64,000 nt of DNA from Nematostella vectensis (GCF_932526225.1 NC_064039.1:2070001-2134000), one strand, 5' to 3'; shown: positions 1-13,800, counted from the stretch's first letter. Translations and numbers: made by a program. Notes: generated by a model not told the origin, from the sequence alone.

Positions 1-308
1 CGTCCACACTAACATGGTTTCAAACGTTTGAAAACGCTGTAAGGTATTGGGTGATGTCATTTTTATGATATGTGGATGCTCAAAGCAGGGCACGCCTGCC
101 TGTGATATGACGCCATCATTTTCATTTTGAAACGGATTCGACCATACACACTACGGACCAAAGTATACAGATTCATTTAGATTCACTTTTGACTGTGTTT
201 TCAAAAGTATCCAGATTCGCTGGATCCAGCGCGCGTGTTAGTGTGGAGGGCAGGCCTAAAAGTATTAAAAAGTATACAGACCCAAATGGATCCGTGTTAG
301 TGTGGACG
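1..308. mobile_element. MITE-like inverted-repeat element
   Basis: The first 14 bases (CGTCCACACTAACA) are the exact reverse complement of bases 295-308, so this looks like a short non-autonomous DNA transposon with perfect 14-bp ends. A further imperfect copy of the terminal motif lies near 232-248. No transposase is encoded; short open frames across it look incidental. The left end coincides with the window edge, so target-site duplication cannot be judged. Confidence 0.55.
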
Positions 309-982
309 ACCCCTAAAGTGCAACATGTTAAGGTGAGGGACAGTGCTGAAAAATGCAAGACTAGTTCCAGTACCGCACGGTTAAACCAGCCCTTTTGTTT
401 TGAAATGGCGGCGTTTTACCGGCGAACTGTCACATTTTGGCGAATGCTAAGAAAACTAGATCAAACCTAATGCTATCTTTTCTTTATGACTCCCTCATTA
501 TCAAACAAATCTGTCATCTTTTGTACATGATGGTTTTAATGCTGTGCAGTAAATCAAAAAATCGACCGAAGTCAGCCTTTCGTACCTTTACTCAAACTAT
601 TCAACACTGAAATTTTGTTTGTTTTCGCCAGAACACGCGCATGCGCATACGTTATTCAGCAATGTCAAGGCGAGGCGCTTATTCTTCGAGTGCGGCGCTT
701 ATTCGAGCAAATATACCAAAGGGACAACACCAGTTCGGCTAAAGGATAACGACAGATTGTAGATAAATAAAAAACAGGAATACAGCTAATGATAACTCAA
801 TATATTCCATGAGCTATAGTAATGAAATTAAATTGCGTAAATATCGGTCGCCGGTCGTTTTGCCACGTCGCTCTGTGTGTTTTGCAGTCGGTGTCTCATC
901 AAATCATTCAACTACGGTTAAGCAGCAAAACCCTAAACGGCCGCTCTAAAAAGAGCACAAAGATACAAATAAGTTTACTCAC
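309..982. other. Non-coding, presumed intron of the PLPP-like gene
   Basis: No conserved coding segment is visible on either strand. If the exon at 983-1068 is real, this stretch is the beginning of its first intron in transcript direction (right to left). Confidence 0.4.
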
Positions 983-1068
983 AGGAAAATTATAAACAAG
1001 ACGAGCCTCACCGCGACTTCTATGGCTAAATGAGCGTGACTTTCGCCATTGAGCAGACAGCCTGCCAT
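983..1068 (-). CDS. Phospholipid phosphatase 4/5-like, exon 1 (partial gene)
   Basis: A minus-strand ATG at 1068 in a good AAAGATGG context opens a 28-codon frame ending at a strong GTGAGT donor (intron phase 2). The encoded peptide ends in LAIEVAVRLVLFIIF, which resembles the N-terminal first membrane helix of the PLPP4/PLPP5 (PAP2 superfamily) lipid phosphate phosphatases, where an AIEIGVR- or AEVGVR-type motif precedes a hydrophobic stretch. These integral membrane enzymes dephosphorylate phosphatidic acid and related lipids. The phosphatase motifs would be in later exons, which lie left of the window. The identification rests on about 15 residues plus gene-like start and splice signals, so it is tentative. 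Confidence 0.5.
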
Positions 1069-1945
1069 CTTTAAACTCTCGATACCACAGGGATACCGCG
1101 ATGAAAACAGGAAGCCCAAATAGTCATGTTCGTGAACCAGAAGAATGAATACAATACACCAAAACCTTGCATTCGACTCTGCCTAATTTTCGTCTTTAAA
1201 AAAAGTGTCCTGAAGAAGTCTTATTAAAGACGAAAATTTGGCAGAGTCGAATTCCAGTTTTTGGTGTATTGCAATAAATGATGTAAATAAGCTTGTAACG
1301 ATTCACCTTCTTCAGTCTGCCCTGAAGAAGTCTTATTAAAGACGAAAATTTGAGATCGCGACAGTTTGGGCTTTTTGATTCAAGCAATATAAGAATGGAC
1401 GAGTTGTAGGGGAGGGGCGGGAGTTTATCATCATCATCATCATCACCATCATTTTTTTGACATTGTCTTTTGATGATTACATGCGTATAGAAGAGATAAT
1501 TAAACTGGCGAGGAGCTCACATGAAAACACCAAGCGTTTAAAGGCTTTTATTTCTTTATTACTATAACAGAGACTTTTCCATAGTGTTTCCCGGTGTTGT
1601 GCTACTGTAGCTTTTGCAGTTTCTTCTATGCACACTGCTTTGGCTTGTTTCTGTTCTGAGGCACAAATACAAAAACCCAGACATGAAACACACAATATTG
1701 GTAATTTCAGTTCTGTTCTCTACTGTAATTAAGTCAGTTTAGTAGAATTCTTGGAGGTACAATTTAATCCCAGCCAAATAATTTTGTACTTTACTACACA
1801 AAAACAAAGATTCTGTAGTTTCTATTTTATGAATGACAAGGCCTAAGCTCCTAAAACACCATATAATGATGTTAATACATATCATACTGTACATCAACCG
1901 CTTGATGCCAATACTTATACCTAACTACATGTGCTTAGGTTGTGG
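1069..1945. other. Intergenic region with hairpin repeat and TCA microsatellite
   Basis: Between the PLPP-like first exon and the 3' end of FAM136A. It holds a dispersed hairpin repeat (1145-1276, extra half copy at 1321-1352) and a short TCA-type microsatellite around 1428-1452. Two minus-strand AATAAA-type signals (plus-strand TTTATT at 1547 and 1555) could serve FAM136A polyadenylation. No conserved coding sequence seen. Confidence 0.5.
1145..1276. repeat. Dispersed hairpin repeat
   Basis: Bases 1145-1197 and 1224-1276 form an imperfect inverted repeat of about 50 bp whose core reads TTCGACTCTGCC...ATTTTCGTCTTTA on one arm. A third arm copy follows at 1321-1352, and related copies occur at 15530-15600 and 8868-8938, so this is a dispersed family rather than a local accident. 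Confidence 0.6.
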
Positions 1946-3530
1946 TTAACTCTTCTGATCCGTCTCTCTAATAATTTTCTTCATCTTGTCATGCATAGTA
2001 CTGATGACAGGGATAGAGTCATTACAACATTTCTCTACACATTTCTCCAATTGTTCCTGGTATTTATTCATATCAGATTGTGATGTGTTGGTATCAACTT
2101 TATCTTGGATGTCATCTTGACACTGCTGAGCACAGCGGCTAAGTCGGCCCTTAAATAAAAATAAAAACATTTCCCTAAGAACTACTGTATATGGCAAAAA
2201 TCAAGTTCTGCACAAAATATAACACAGTGTTAAATTATTCTCACAGAATAAAGTATATGGTTTTAGGCCCCACTATTACTGTACCTGAAACCTCTGTAAT
2301 TCAGTCTCCATAAATTTCTGGATGTCTTGTAGAGGCTGGAAACAGCGGGTCATACACTGCTGTACGCTTGCTTTGCTCGCAGACTGATTATCACAGCATT
2401 TGGCAGCACACAGATGTGATTTGTGCTAAGAATAATTAAGAGAGAGATATATGGTCACGTCACTGTGTTAAAACAAATCACCAAGTATTTTGCAACATGA
2501 GATGACACAAGATGCAATTTGTGTTGAGAAAAATTATGTATTACACCACAAAAAGAAAAAAGTATATCAAAGTGAAGAAGGAAGCATAAAAGATCTACTC
2601 TGTTCTACTTTGGCCTGATTCATACATCGCCCTTATATCATCTGTCCTGCTCTCAGAAAAGATTGACAATCAAGTATTTACCCACGACCAAAATCAGCGT
2701 ATTATTTCTAAAATAAACCCTTGCTCGTCCCTTTCACAGCCATCTTGAACTAAGCAACCAGGCCACACCGCATATATGTGATGTATTTTCGTGCATGCAC
2801 ATGCAATAAATACTGGACCCTCTTTCATGCGAGCCAGAATGTCGAGCACAAAGAGAGTCCCAGGTCTGGACTAAGCAAATGCCTGCAAGGGTGAACCCAC
2901 CCCTCCCCAAAAAATGAATATACCCCACCCCTCCCCCTAAACAAAAATTCTCAAGCCTTGAGATTTTCTAGGGTTGACTGGTATGCTGATGCAGCGCACT
3001 AATAAATATATTCTTATGACAAGGCTCATGCACATATTTTTGTCTGAATCAATTCGGCACGGTACTAAGCAAGGTTGCCAGTGATGCTGCACAGAAAAAT
3101 CATGACACTAATTCAATAGTCAAGCCTTTGATGTGCTGAATCAAATGCATACCTGTCAAATCTCCCGCATTAGGCAGGAGTCTCTTTGTGCGCCAGAGCT
3201 TTCTATACGGCAAAGCCACATTTGTTTCTCTTTATTATTGCTCGCAACCTATTGACGCAACTTATTCATTGGGACGTTATATTAATGTTGTTTGTGTTTA
3301 CACAAATAGTCTTTTAACTATCAAGACATTTAGAATCGAGGGATTCGCGATGAGCGCGATGTATGAATCGGGTATTTCATAGATGGACTATTTTTCAGCC
3401 GTTGGCGAAGTATCCTCGAGTGTTATTCTAAGCTAAATCTTACCTGGATGGGCCGCAGCTGATGTTGCTCAAGGCTTTCGAGAGTTTTTTCCAATTCCGA
3501 TTTCACACGTGCCTCTGCTGCAGCCGCCAT
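1946..3530 (-). CDS. FAM136A: FAM136A-like mitochondrial intermembrane-space protein
   Basis: Three exons on the minus strand: 3444-3530 (29 codons), 2285-2425 (47 codons) and 1946-2149 (67 codons plus stop), all joined in phase 0 with canonical GT/AG sites. The product is 143 residues, the usual length of this DUF842 family. It contains four Cys-X3-Cys motifs (CAAKC, CMTRC, CAQQC, CVEKC), the twin-CX3C pattern typical of small intermembrane-space proteins imported by the Mia40 disulfide relay. The family is conserved across animals and plants and is implicated in mitochondrial protein homeostasis; its exact biochemical role is not established. The start codon is the only ATG in the first exon, after an in-frame-poor leader. 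Confidence 0.93.
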
Positions 3531-4439
3531 TTTGAAATCCGGTAACTAAGAAACCGCTGGTTATCAATCGCGGACTCATTGGGTTCAGTGAGACTGTTCG
3601 ACGGGAGAGAAAAAAAAGCTCACAAGGTTTATGCTGTTTTTAGTTTTCTTCAAAGATTGGATGTGTGTTTCTTTTATGCTGATTATTTTTTAACAGATGC
3701 AAATTATGTCAAAAATTAAAAAACTTCTGGAGTGTTTATCAGTTATGCGCGACTCGGGATGAACCCGAAAAAGCGCACATTTCGCTTGGAAGTTGTGGGG
3801 ATGGGGAGGGGTATGTGTATTTTGCACCAGGGGGAGGGGGGGTGCACCCCTGTGTAAGCGCTTGAGCTAGTTAGAGGAGTTTCAGAGCAAACGTCGGCGC
3901 CCTCTATTGACCATGAAACTTGGTCGAAATTGGTTGAAATGTATCAGCAAAAAGGCATATTTTGAAGTATATTGACGTATCAATCGACACCATACCCTGG
4001 GTACCAGAGCCTCTCACTTCTCATCGACACCATAGCCACTGGTGCGATCCCCAGTTCTTTACCAAGCAATTAACCAAGAATTGTATCTAACAATCTTTTT
4101 GTCTTTTATATCAGGATAACTTTTGAAATATTTTACATAAAGTCTTATTTTACAGCTTCTTTTTTGTCCCAGACTAATTAGTCTGATCAAGACAGCGTGT
4201 TTTTTTGTCTGATGTAAAAAAGACGAATAAATCTGATACGACTACTATGGCCTGGCGCCATTTGCGTAGCGTTTTCCCGCATTAAAACTCGCTTCCGGAA
4301 AATCACGCAGTAGCCAACCAAATACGGCATTTTGTACGCAGACTGTTCTGCATTTCCACCTCTCTCCTATATATCTAGTTCTACTAAAATTCTTCTGTGA
4401 ACTTGCATGATTTTTATGTCCTCTGGTTCCACGAATTCT
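3531..4439. other. Intergenic region
   Basis: Lies between the FAM136A start and the 3' end of EXOC4; both genes are on the minus strand, so it should contain the FAM136A promoter and the end of the EXOC4 3' untranslated region. It has a G-rich patch near 3795-3850. No coding segment recognised. Confidence 0.4.
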
Positions 4440-4830
4440 ATAATTTCTAGTCCACTGAGGAAATCTTTAGTTGTCTATTGTGTGTTATTCCGTGCCATTG
4501 CAAGACCCTCTCGGAGGTTATACGAACATGTGTAGTTGTCTCCAGTGTTATTCTGTGCCATTGCAAAGCTCTCTCGGAAGATTTTCTTTGGACATCCTTT
4601 AATTGTCGCTCGTGTGTTAATCCGCATACCATTGCGAGGCTCTCTCGGAAGATTTCTATGAACATCCTTTGGTTGCCTCTTTTGTGTTATCCCGTACCAT
4701 TGCAGGGTTCTCTAAGGATTTCTACGACAACTGTATTTGTCTCTTGTTTGTTATTCCGTTCCATTGCAAGGCTCTCGGAGGATTTCCTTGAGTCTTTGTA
4801 GTTGTCTCTCATGTGCTGTGTTGTCGCGGA
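4440..4830 (-). repeat. Diverged tandem copies of the EXOC4 terminal exon end
   Basis: The plus-strand motif CCATTGCAAGGCTCTC recurs at about 4495, 4558, 4629, 4697 and 4761, with 63-71 bp spacing and a shared surrounding unit (GTTATTCCGT upstream, TTGTCTC downstream). The copy at 4761 is the last coding stretch and stop of EXOC4; the other four lie downstream in its 3' untranslated region. The copies are diverged, so the duplication is old. Confidence 0.75.
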
Positions 4831-7800
4831 CGGTCTGACTTCGAGCTTTAAGCTGCAGAAGTGCGATATATTCGGTCTCGCTATATTTCGCCCCCTGCTC
4901 CACGACAACCGTAAGTATTTCCTGAAAGCCAAACAAAAACAACCATAAGTATATTATACACATGTATAACACAAAGACAAAGTGCAAATACTTTGTTCGT
5001 TGTTTCTGTCGAATAGTTGTTTGTGTGTTTGAGTAACGAAGCGCAAAGTTAAATAAGAAAGTTGAGTTTCATACTATCTTAAGTCACAAAAATCTGCAGA
5101 AGAAATATCGTGTGTTATAATATGTTACGCGTAACAGGATTCCACATTCTGTCATACTTTCCTACATTTTCTTAGTACAAGCGTGGGAGTACCCGTTTAA
5201 AGGGGTGTTGCGTGTGTGGGACGTGCTTCCCCCCCCCACCCCCATGGAATCTAGCATCACCGATATAAACACCGGCACTAACTAGGCGTTCTCGGTTCTG
5301 TACGTACGTCCGGGTTGTGGTAGAGAAGTTCGTAGTACTGCCTCGCCCTGTCCAGCTCCCCTTCACGTGACATCGTGATATTTGTCAGGTTCTGCTGGAG
5401 CGCGAATATGTTACGACACCTGGAGATAAATGATCCGAATGAGGAATTTATATTTGATCAGCTGATACCTAGGAAAAATCACGGGCGTTCTTCGGGTTCC
5501 CTGTGGTGTTTTAAGCTTCGTGTGGCTGGTGGTGGACTCCTCGAAACCATCTTTCCAGCTCTTTTCATCACAGGCAACCACAGATATCCCATACAGAACA
5601 CCAAAAAATAGGCTGCTGAGCCGAATTAACCATAGAAAAACAAGGTTATATTATTTATTTACCAAATTTAAAAGACAATAAACTCACATTTTCTTGATTC
5701 CGTTCTGGTTGATCTTCTTGATAAACGACAGGTTTGAGATCAGAATGGATGATACAAGATGGCCGAGTCCTTCAAACAGGTACCTAGCGGAATTGATAGA
5801 CGGTATGGACATTTCGACCTCGAACACGTGTTTACACATAGGAAGAAAACTGATTAAGCTACCTATTTGTCGCTTCTACAGTTTACCATCTAAAACCATT
5901 ACAAGTAGAATTGAATCCGACAATTGAATTGAATGAGGGAAGTCCAATTTTTCAATTTTTTCATTCAAACTCTCTTAAAAGACCCTGTGTCCGTTAGAGG
6001 TTTAACCACAGGGAACCCAACCCACAGTTCGTCTATTTGCCCACAACCAACTTCGCTTAAACAAAAGTGTCACCAAACGGCCGCCATAGAACGACCGCAG
6101 TGATTTTAATCAAATCCACATAAGCTAGTACGTCATAAACCCCAAAAGCCGCGAACTGTGAGCTTGGGTTCTCTGAGGTTTCAAATCGTGTCACTTCTAC
6201 GAAGTGAGGCTTCACCTTCTTGACCATCCCAGCTCCTCCCAGGCTTTTCGAGGGGTAAAAAATCTGTCATTTCTGTGAATAGCTCAATGTCGAAATGTCG
6301 TTGTATCCGTTAAAGTTATCTAGTACCTTAATAATGCATTTGAGAAAACTTGAAATAACGTCGCTCCCCTTCAGGGGAAATAGGTATCGAAGTTCAAATA
6401 TACCTGAATTTGTGTTGTGCGAGGCTGGCAGTGGCGATTTCCTCAAGGGAAGTCAGATCCTTGTTGAGTTGAATCACCGATGGATCTGGGTCCACAGCGT
6501 CCATATTACACATGTAACTAGGCTAGAAGACAACGGTAACGCAACGCAACGTCAATAATAAGGGCGCAAGTGCATCCAAAAAGTAGCACAACACAGGTGG
6601 CGTGGCATGGCATGGTGCTGATCACGGTGACAACAGAGGCCAGTCGTCATGAAATAGGCTAAGAAACGGTGGAAAGCCATGTGATGGTACAAGCAAGCCA
6701 CGAGGTTTATACATATGGGCGCTGACCTGTCTAACCGCGGGCATCAAGAAGAAGAAGCAGTGACAACGAATCTCCAAGTGCAAAACAAGCACGCATGTCT
6801 CTGCCAATCGCTGAAAGTCCTGCGCCAGCCCACCCAACGACCTACAAAGCAATGTGAACCCGTTACATATAGACCATAAAACATGCATCGTGTAAAAAAG
6901 TGACTTTGAACCAGAATAATGAATACAATATACGAAAAACTGATGGTCAACTCTGGCTACCGTAAACTGAACTATAGAACGATCACGTGATATTTGGGGT
7001 GTGCACATGCTACAGAGATAAGAGCACGTGATATATGGATCCGAGCACGTGGTAATGACAGCAAGAACACAGTACATAGATCAATGTATCGTATCATATC
7101 TCGTATTAGGGTCAACGCACAGCGTAGGTAATGGAGGAGAATGGTTACACGCTTGTTTATTGTTGTTGTTGTTTGCCCCGTCACGTGGTTGTGTAGGTGC
7201 TTCAGTCATCGAACGTATAGTATAAGAGATTATAATATAGAGTAAACGGAAAATCGACACTCTGCATCAATAACGCACTTCGATCTTTTCAAAACTTCAC
7301 AGTATTGATGGAGATTCGTACAAATTCTATCGAACACGTTAATCGCAAATGTGAGTTCAGAGCAAGTGGAATAGAAATCAAGCTTGACTTACTTTAGCAC
7401 GTCTTCGTCTACAGGTGGAATCTCTTGCTGAAAGGTGAATGCAATACGCCAATCAGCGGTTGAGAATACGAGACATACGAAGCAAAAAACTTTTTATAGC
7501 CATTCAAGTGCTATACAAGCTACCTAATTCTTATTCATTTTACTGCTTTTAGTTTAAACCTTACTTATGCTTTATTCATAAGAAAGGAAATAGCAGTTTA
7601 CTTGACAGACCCTGTTTTTTTTAGTGTTTAGTGATAGGTAAACGTTGATTTCGGTGGGATTAATTTTACAAAAGCTGCACGTTTAAGTTGCTACGGCTGC
7701 ATGATTACATTGTTATGGATGCGTATTTACGTTGCTATGGTTGCGTGTTTACGATACTATGATTGCGTGTTTAGGTTGCTATGACTGCGTGTTTACGCTA

Positions 7801-10800
7801 ATATGGTGTGCACTTTGCGTTGCTAAGGTGGTGTTTTTAAATTGCCACGATTCAGCATTTACTTTGCCATTTACTTTTGCTTGGAAGGCAAAGAGGTTAT
7901 CATGACGTACTTACCCAGTTCTTACCCAAGATGTACACGAAGCCGCCCGCGCAATACACCTCCTTTTGTCTCGGGTTTAGCTGAGGTTACAGGTTTAAAC
8001 AGGTTTATCAGGTTTAGTTACAAGTAACTGGTTTAAAAGTAACTGAAGAGTGAATAAAAACTTTACAGACAGGATCAGCTTTGAGAAGAGAAAAGATAAA
8101 GAGACCAGCTATCCTGCCCTCATCCAGCAGGACTTTCTCTTGTCATAAAGAAAAGCCTAAGTAGAGGTAGCAAACTTCGTAGCCGCTTTTAGTTTCGGGC
8201 TCTCAGTGGAAAGTGCGCATGGGAACCTTGAGACTAATGGCAGCTACTTTTGGAGAAACATTTTGCCTGAGAGAAATATTTTGAGTTTGCAAAATTCGCT
8301 TTATTGCGTGAGACCAAATGGCATACTGGCATCACATATGCGCTTCTCCTAAAAAAGAAACGATCCGAAACCCTTTAAAAGCGCCGGCTATGCAAGCTAC
8401 ATGAGCATTGTGGTTTATTATTGATAAAGGTGAAAAAATGGGTATTCGGTACCCGCTATACTACTTATATTAGATCCGGAGGGACTTATTCTGGGCCTTA
8501 ATTGGTTCTCACCAGAACAAAAGCGCCTGGACGCATGCATTATAGAGATTTTAGCCTCGATTCTCACAAGCGATCTATGACTCGAATTATGCTGCCTTTG
8601 TTGGTGCTAACCGTTTTGATCCTCTCTTGCGTGTCAGCGGTAACAATGCTGATGGACGTGGAGTTGGCAGAGAGACTGGTAGCTAGTAAACGAATGTGGT
8701 TACTAAGCCATTCCTAAAACAAACATGATGACCATGAGCTCGAGCTGCAGAAACTTGTGAGCAACAAAACATAATTCTTGGAGCATACAATGTATAAAAT
8801 GCTTATTCTGTATAGTGTAAATGGGCAGAAGCCGACTACATCCTCTAAAAATAATCCTGGTTCAGCAAAAACTGGCAGTCGACTCTCCAAATTTTCGTCT
8901 TTTATAAGACTTCAGAGCAGACTCAGAGTCGACAACATGTTTTTGGTTATTATGATTGACTCTCAAAATAATTTTAACAACTGAAATTTACTTCCTTTTG
9001 TTTAGTATACTCGGTTCAAGCAAACTCACCATACTCTCTTGTAAGTTAGCGAGCGCCTTCAGGTCGCTATGGTCCAGCAGGACTTCAGCCTTGGATAGCA
9101 TGTGCTCCCCCAGGTTGTTGGTCAGAATTTCTGACTCCTAAGAAGAAATGTTAAGTATAACAGTTTTTGTCAGCCATAATATTCTTATCCCAGCAAACGT
9201 TTGGTGAATCACCCATTTACATAGGCTTATTTATCAGGGAAGACTGTGATATTTCACCAAATTCTAAGAACATGCTAAGAACATGCAGAGGCTCGGATAA
9301 CAGCAAAATATTGTTAGGGTGGTGCGTTAAATATTATTTCTATTGATTATTTGGAAAATTTTCTTCTAAAGAATTCATTGTGTATAATATTTTCATAAAT
9401 ATACACTGAAATTCATGGGCCTTGAAATGCTCTATAAATAAGAACGGCCCAGTCTTAACTGAAAAATAAGACGTTCTTATTAAAAAAGTGTATGGTAAGG
9501 GTGGAGGCAATGGGTGTTAGACCTGACCCGCGCATTTCTGATCTTGATAGCTTCCATATCCTCGTCATCATCCTGAAAAGGGTAAAAAAATAGTGCCACG
9601 TGTTCAAACATAAGATGGTCAAGCCCAAGAAACCACGTGGTTAAACAAAGTATCCATTTATTAAACTTCATCCTAAAAAAGGTCATCAATATGGGGGAGG
9701 GGGAGGGAGAGCACAACAGCTTATGGCAATAAGCGATAAATCACACAACAGCCCATTCAACACATAAAACTTATGACATCTGACGCTTTTCCAGGAGTGG
9801 GGTCTTCAGAATCGTAGACGGAGTGTAGCGCATCGTATCAATAGTTCTAATGGAGAAACTTAAATTGAGATCTGGAGACTTGAATTGATACTTTGAATAG
9901 AATTTGGAACTAGTTTGTCCAATAGTTCGTTGTGCAACGTCATGTCACGCGATTTGCGACTTACTTTTCGTGGTCTATGGTGTTGCGGCTGTTGTAGGTT
10001 GGTCCAGTTCGGCAGAGTTCGGAGTAATCTGCTAATATCCTCGTCCTTGGCCCATGTGCCGCTTATAATGCGTGTCGGCTTATCACTCTCCCCCGTGTAT
10101 CGCAGAAGCTCTATAATCACATAAAAGTTATAAATTCGAAAGAAATCGAATAATTCCAAGCTCCTAATGCTAGATTCATACCAGGTCTTCATGCTTGAGA
10201 AGCAATGCCCATTGCCACTGAGGTATTGCGCTGATCTCATTTATGACCATAACACGTAACAGGAAATCCAGTACACACCTTTGTACACGGCATTGCAGGT
10301 GAGCTTGATAGACTGTGGTACACCCTAGTACTTACCTTTGTACATGGCATTACAGGTGAGCTTGATAGACTGTGGTACACCTTAGTACTCACCTTTGTAC
10401 GAGGCATTGCAGGTGAGCTTGATAGACTGTGGTACACCTTAGTACTCACCTTTGTACACGGCATTGCAGGTGAGCTTGATAGATTGTGGTACACCCTAGA
10501 ACTCACCTTTGTACGCGGCATTGCAGGTGAGCTTGTTAGACGGTGGTACACCCTAGTACTCACCTTTGTACACGGCATTGCAGGTGAGCTTGATAGACTT
10601 TGGTACACCCTAGTACTCACCTTTGTACACGGCATTGCAGGTGAGCTTGTTAGACTGTGGTACACCCTAGTACTCACCTTTGTACGCGGCATTACAAGTG
10701 TCCCTGTAACTGGTCAGGGTCCTGCATACCATATCCAGGAACTGGCTGGAATACTGTGGCACGCTGTGCATCAAGCCCTTCAGGTCTTGCAGTAACTGGT

Positions 10801-13800
10801 ACACTGTCACGGTGCTCTGAGGATGCATTGTGCGAAGAATGGTAGATATGAATCATTCATTAGCTTTACCCTGACAAAAGACAAATCTAAACAAGATGCT
10901 AACCCGGTTAAAAGAACCAACTTAAATAAATGGTACACAAACTATAACAACTCATGTCAAACAAATACTGGAGGGCCTGTTTTTTCTTTAAAATGTGATC
11001 ATCTGTTACCGGTGATAACAGCAACATGGTCTTATTTTTGTTTGTTGTCAATGAATTAACTTCTCCCTACCTAACCACTGAGGAATATGTTTATACACTA
11101 AGGAGAATTGACTATTTAAGCTTGGGATTAAAAAGGAGTGTCTTGTTTGTACCTGTAGTAACGGCCGAGGGGCCTCCACTGAGTGTATTGTGTGCGTATC
11201 TGCTAAGTGCTTGAATGCGTCCAGACCTAGGGAAACAGCACAGCAATCATAAGATTATGTTTGGTCTCTAGTTTCTTGAGTATGCAAAATTACGTTGTTA
11301 GTGAATTGAACGGTAACATAAACCGAGGAGAAATATCCCATCACAATATAATTTACACACGTTAATGTGTTTACAATGAGCTCTAGTATTTTTGCATAAT
11401 TTCGATTCAATGATTACGTTGATTTTAGTTCGTGCTTTGATGAATGTTGAATAGCAAATATGACAAAGTCCCAACTGTCACTTGCTATCAATGGCTCGGA
11501 GTGGAACCAGCTCACACTATCTATACGTTTGTGGTACATCAACTCACTAATCAGTATTAAAAAGAGCATTACATTACCTTTTTGTGAAGTTAAAGATAAA
11601 GTTTCTAACTTCTCAGTGATTTCAAACTTGATCTTGTCAATAAAGATTTCCTTGACGTAGTCAGTGATGAAGCCATACAGTGTACAGTGCATCCTGGCAA
11701 GCATCAACAAACACTTTTGAGTAAGCTAACTGGCATGGGTGGGACAGGGATTTCTAGGGGAGAGGGGGAAGGGAAAGGCTGGGGGAGCAAGCTGGAAATA
11801 GAGATGGGGCAGAGGTGTGGGGCACAGAGGACAGATGGGTTGTTTACAATTTAATCGGAAATTCTGGTACTTCTGCTTATTTTGTAAATGGTGGATTCCT
11901 CCCACATGAAAATTAATGGAAAATGTGGAATTGCTTGAGAGGTAGTCCACTTTCACCGGGGATACCAGAAATTCTGGAAAATCGTGTACCATTTGCTGTT
12001 TTCCATAGAATATTATACTGAGGCCCCCATCAGCCACTATTCCCCAGAACCCCAAAAGTATAATTTCTGGGTACAGATGCAAATGGTACATAACTCACCC
12101 CAAAATTTCTGGAATATAGAAAACGTTTTCTTACCATTATGGCATTTCGGGAAAAAACTGGGGTCTTTTATTCCGGAATTTCTGATTAAATGGTAATCAA
12201 CCAGGGTGAGATATTTATAAGGCAAGGGTGTAAAGAGGGATGGATTGGCAGAATGTACTCACTCCCTTTCCATGGTGATGACTGCTTCAATCTCTTTGAC
12301 AAATTCCATTACAGGGCAGAACACCACTAAGGGTTAAAGGTTTGTGATAGGAGATTTTTATAAAACCAAACAGAGACACAAGATCAAAAAAGATTTACCT
12401 GCAATAAAAATTAATTACCTGTAATATTCCTAGGATCTGGTCGACAGAGTAGCTGTGGTTTTGTATTATGCAAGGCCTCTCCATAGCCATCATCCATAGA
12501 CACATTCTAACAGCAAAAGAGAGCCATGTCATAGACACATTCTATCAGCAAAAGAGGCTCATATCATAATTGTCCAGGGAAGAGGTATTATGTCATTATA
12601 GGTCATGACAGACAGACATGTGCTGCCTACCCCAGTTCCAGCCATGCACTCTTGACGTCGTTCACGAATGTATGCATTCATGCTAATGGCTGATGATGAA
12701 CCCTCAAATCTAAATAAATGAACCTAAAAATAAACAGAATCAATGAAATACAGCAAATATACCCCTTTAATACAGATAGCTAGAGGTGGATGTATGGGGC
12801 ATGTTATAATCCTCTGCTAAACAGAAATCTTAGAGACTTGTCTTAATGATTTGATATCTAAACCTGCCCAGCCTCCCACACCAAATCCTGGCTAGGCACC
12901 TCCCTCAGGTGTTTTACAAAGGATACAAGCACATACACATGATATAAAGGGTAATCTTCCCCTTCTGAACCAACAAAGTTTTTAAAGAAACAGTAATGTA
13001 CAGGTCAAAGTAAATTTACCATCCTGATTTTTTAGACACTACCCCCTAATGATGATCAATGTTGCTGACCTTTGAGTCTGTTCTGGAAGCTCCTCTTCTT
13101 CTTGGCAGGAAAAATGCAGAAATATCACTAGAATGAGAAACACTCATTTGGAATGTTTGTCTGAAACAACTTATTTTAAGATAGATTAGTCGTCTGGAAG
13201 GGTATCACCAAAATGCAAAATAATGATTACTGTAGAGACAATCCTTAGAAGTTCAAGAACCAAAGAACATTGTTGTTTTTGTTGTTTGTGGAAAGAACCC
13301 ACAATCTCTATCCTTCAAAGGAACCACCGAATTGGCTGGAAGGTTTCCTCAAAGAAAAGATCATTGGAACAAAGTGGTACAATGTATTTATCTATTTTCT
13401 TTAAAAGCACTCAATGTTTTCAGGAGAAGTGGTAAAAGTGTAAATTGCTGATACCTGTCTGACTCGGAAAAGGTAGCTTTAGACTGCTGAGGAGTAACAA
13501 GATCCTGCACATCCAGATAGTCATTCAGCAGAACTTGTAGCTGAAACACGAATTCTTAATACCTTAGATTCACTTAAAATCATTATGGAGCATCCTTGGC
13601 CATGATGCTCTCAAAAGATATAATTATTAAAAGCAGAATATGGCACAGCATAATCTGGCAATAAATGTTTAGTATATCACTTACAGCAAATTGTATCTCA
13701 TACCAGATTACATCAATTCTGTAAACCTGTGTTTCAGCTATTAAACAAACAAACACACATAAACACATTATCCCTAGCAGTGTAAGTGTAAAAATGGTTC

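Noticed and set aside
6622-7225. Several overlapping frames on both strands
   Set aside because: Only 6713-6841 is supported, as EXOC4 exon 29; the remainder is intron read-through.
10237-10692. 151-codon minus-strand frame with a repeated [14 protein letters not shown]-type unit
   Set aside because: It is a translation of the 57-bp donor array. It is noted as a possible read-through in findings but is not an independent gene.
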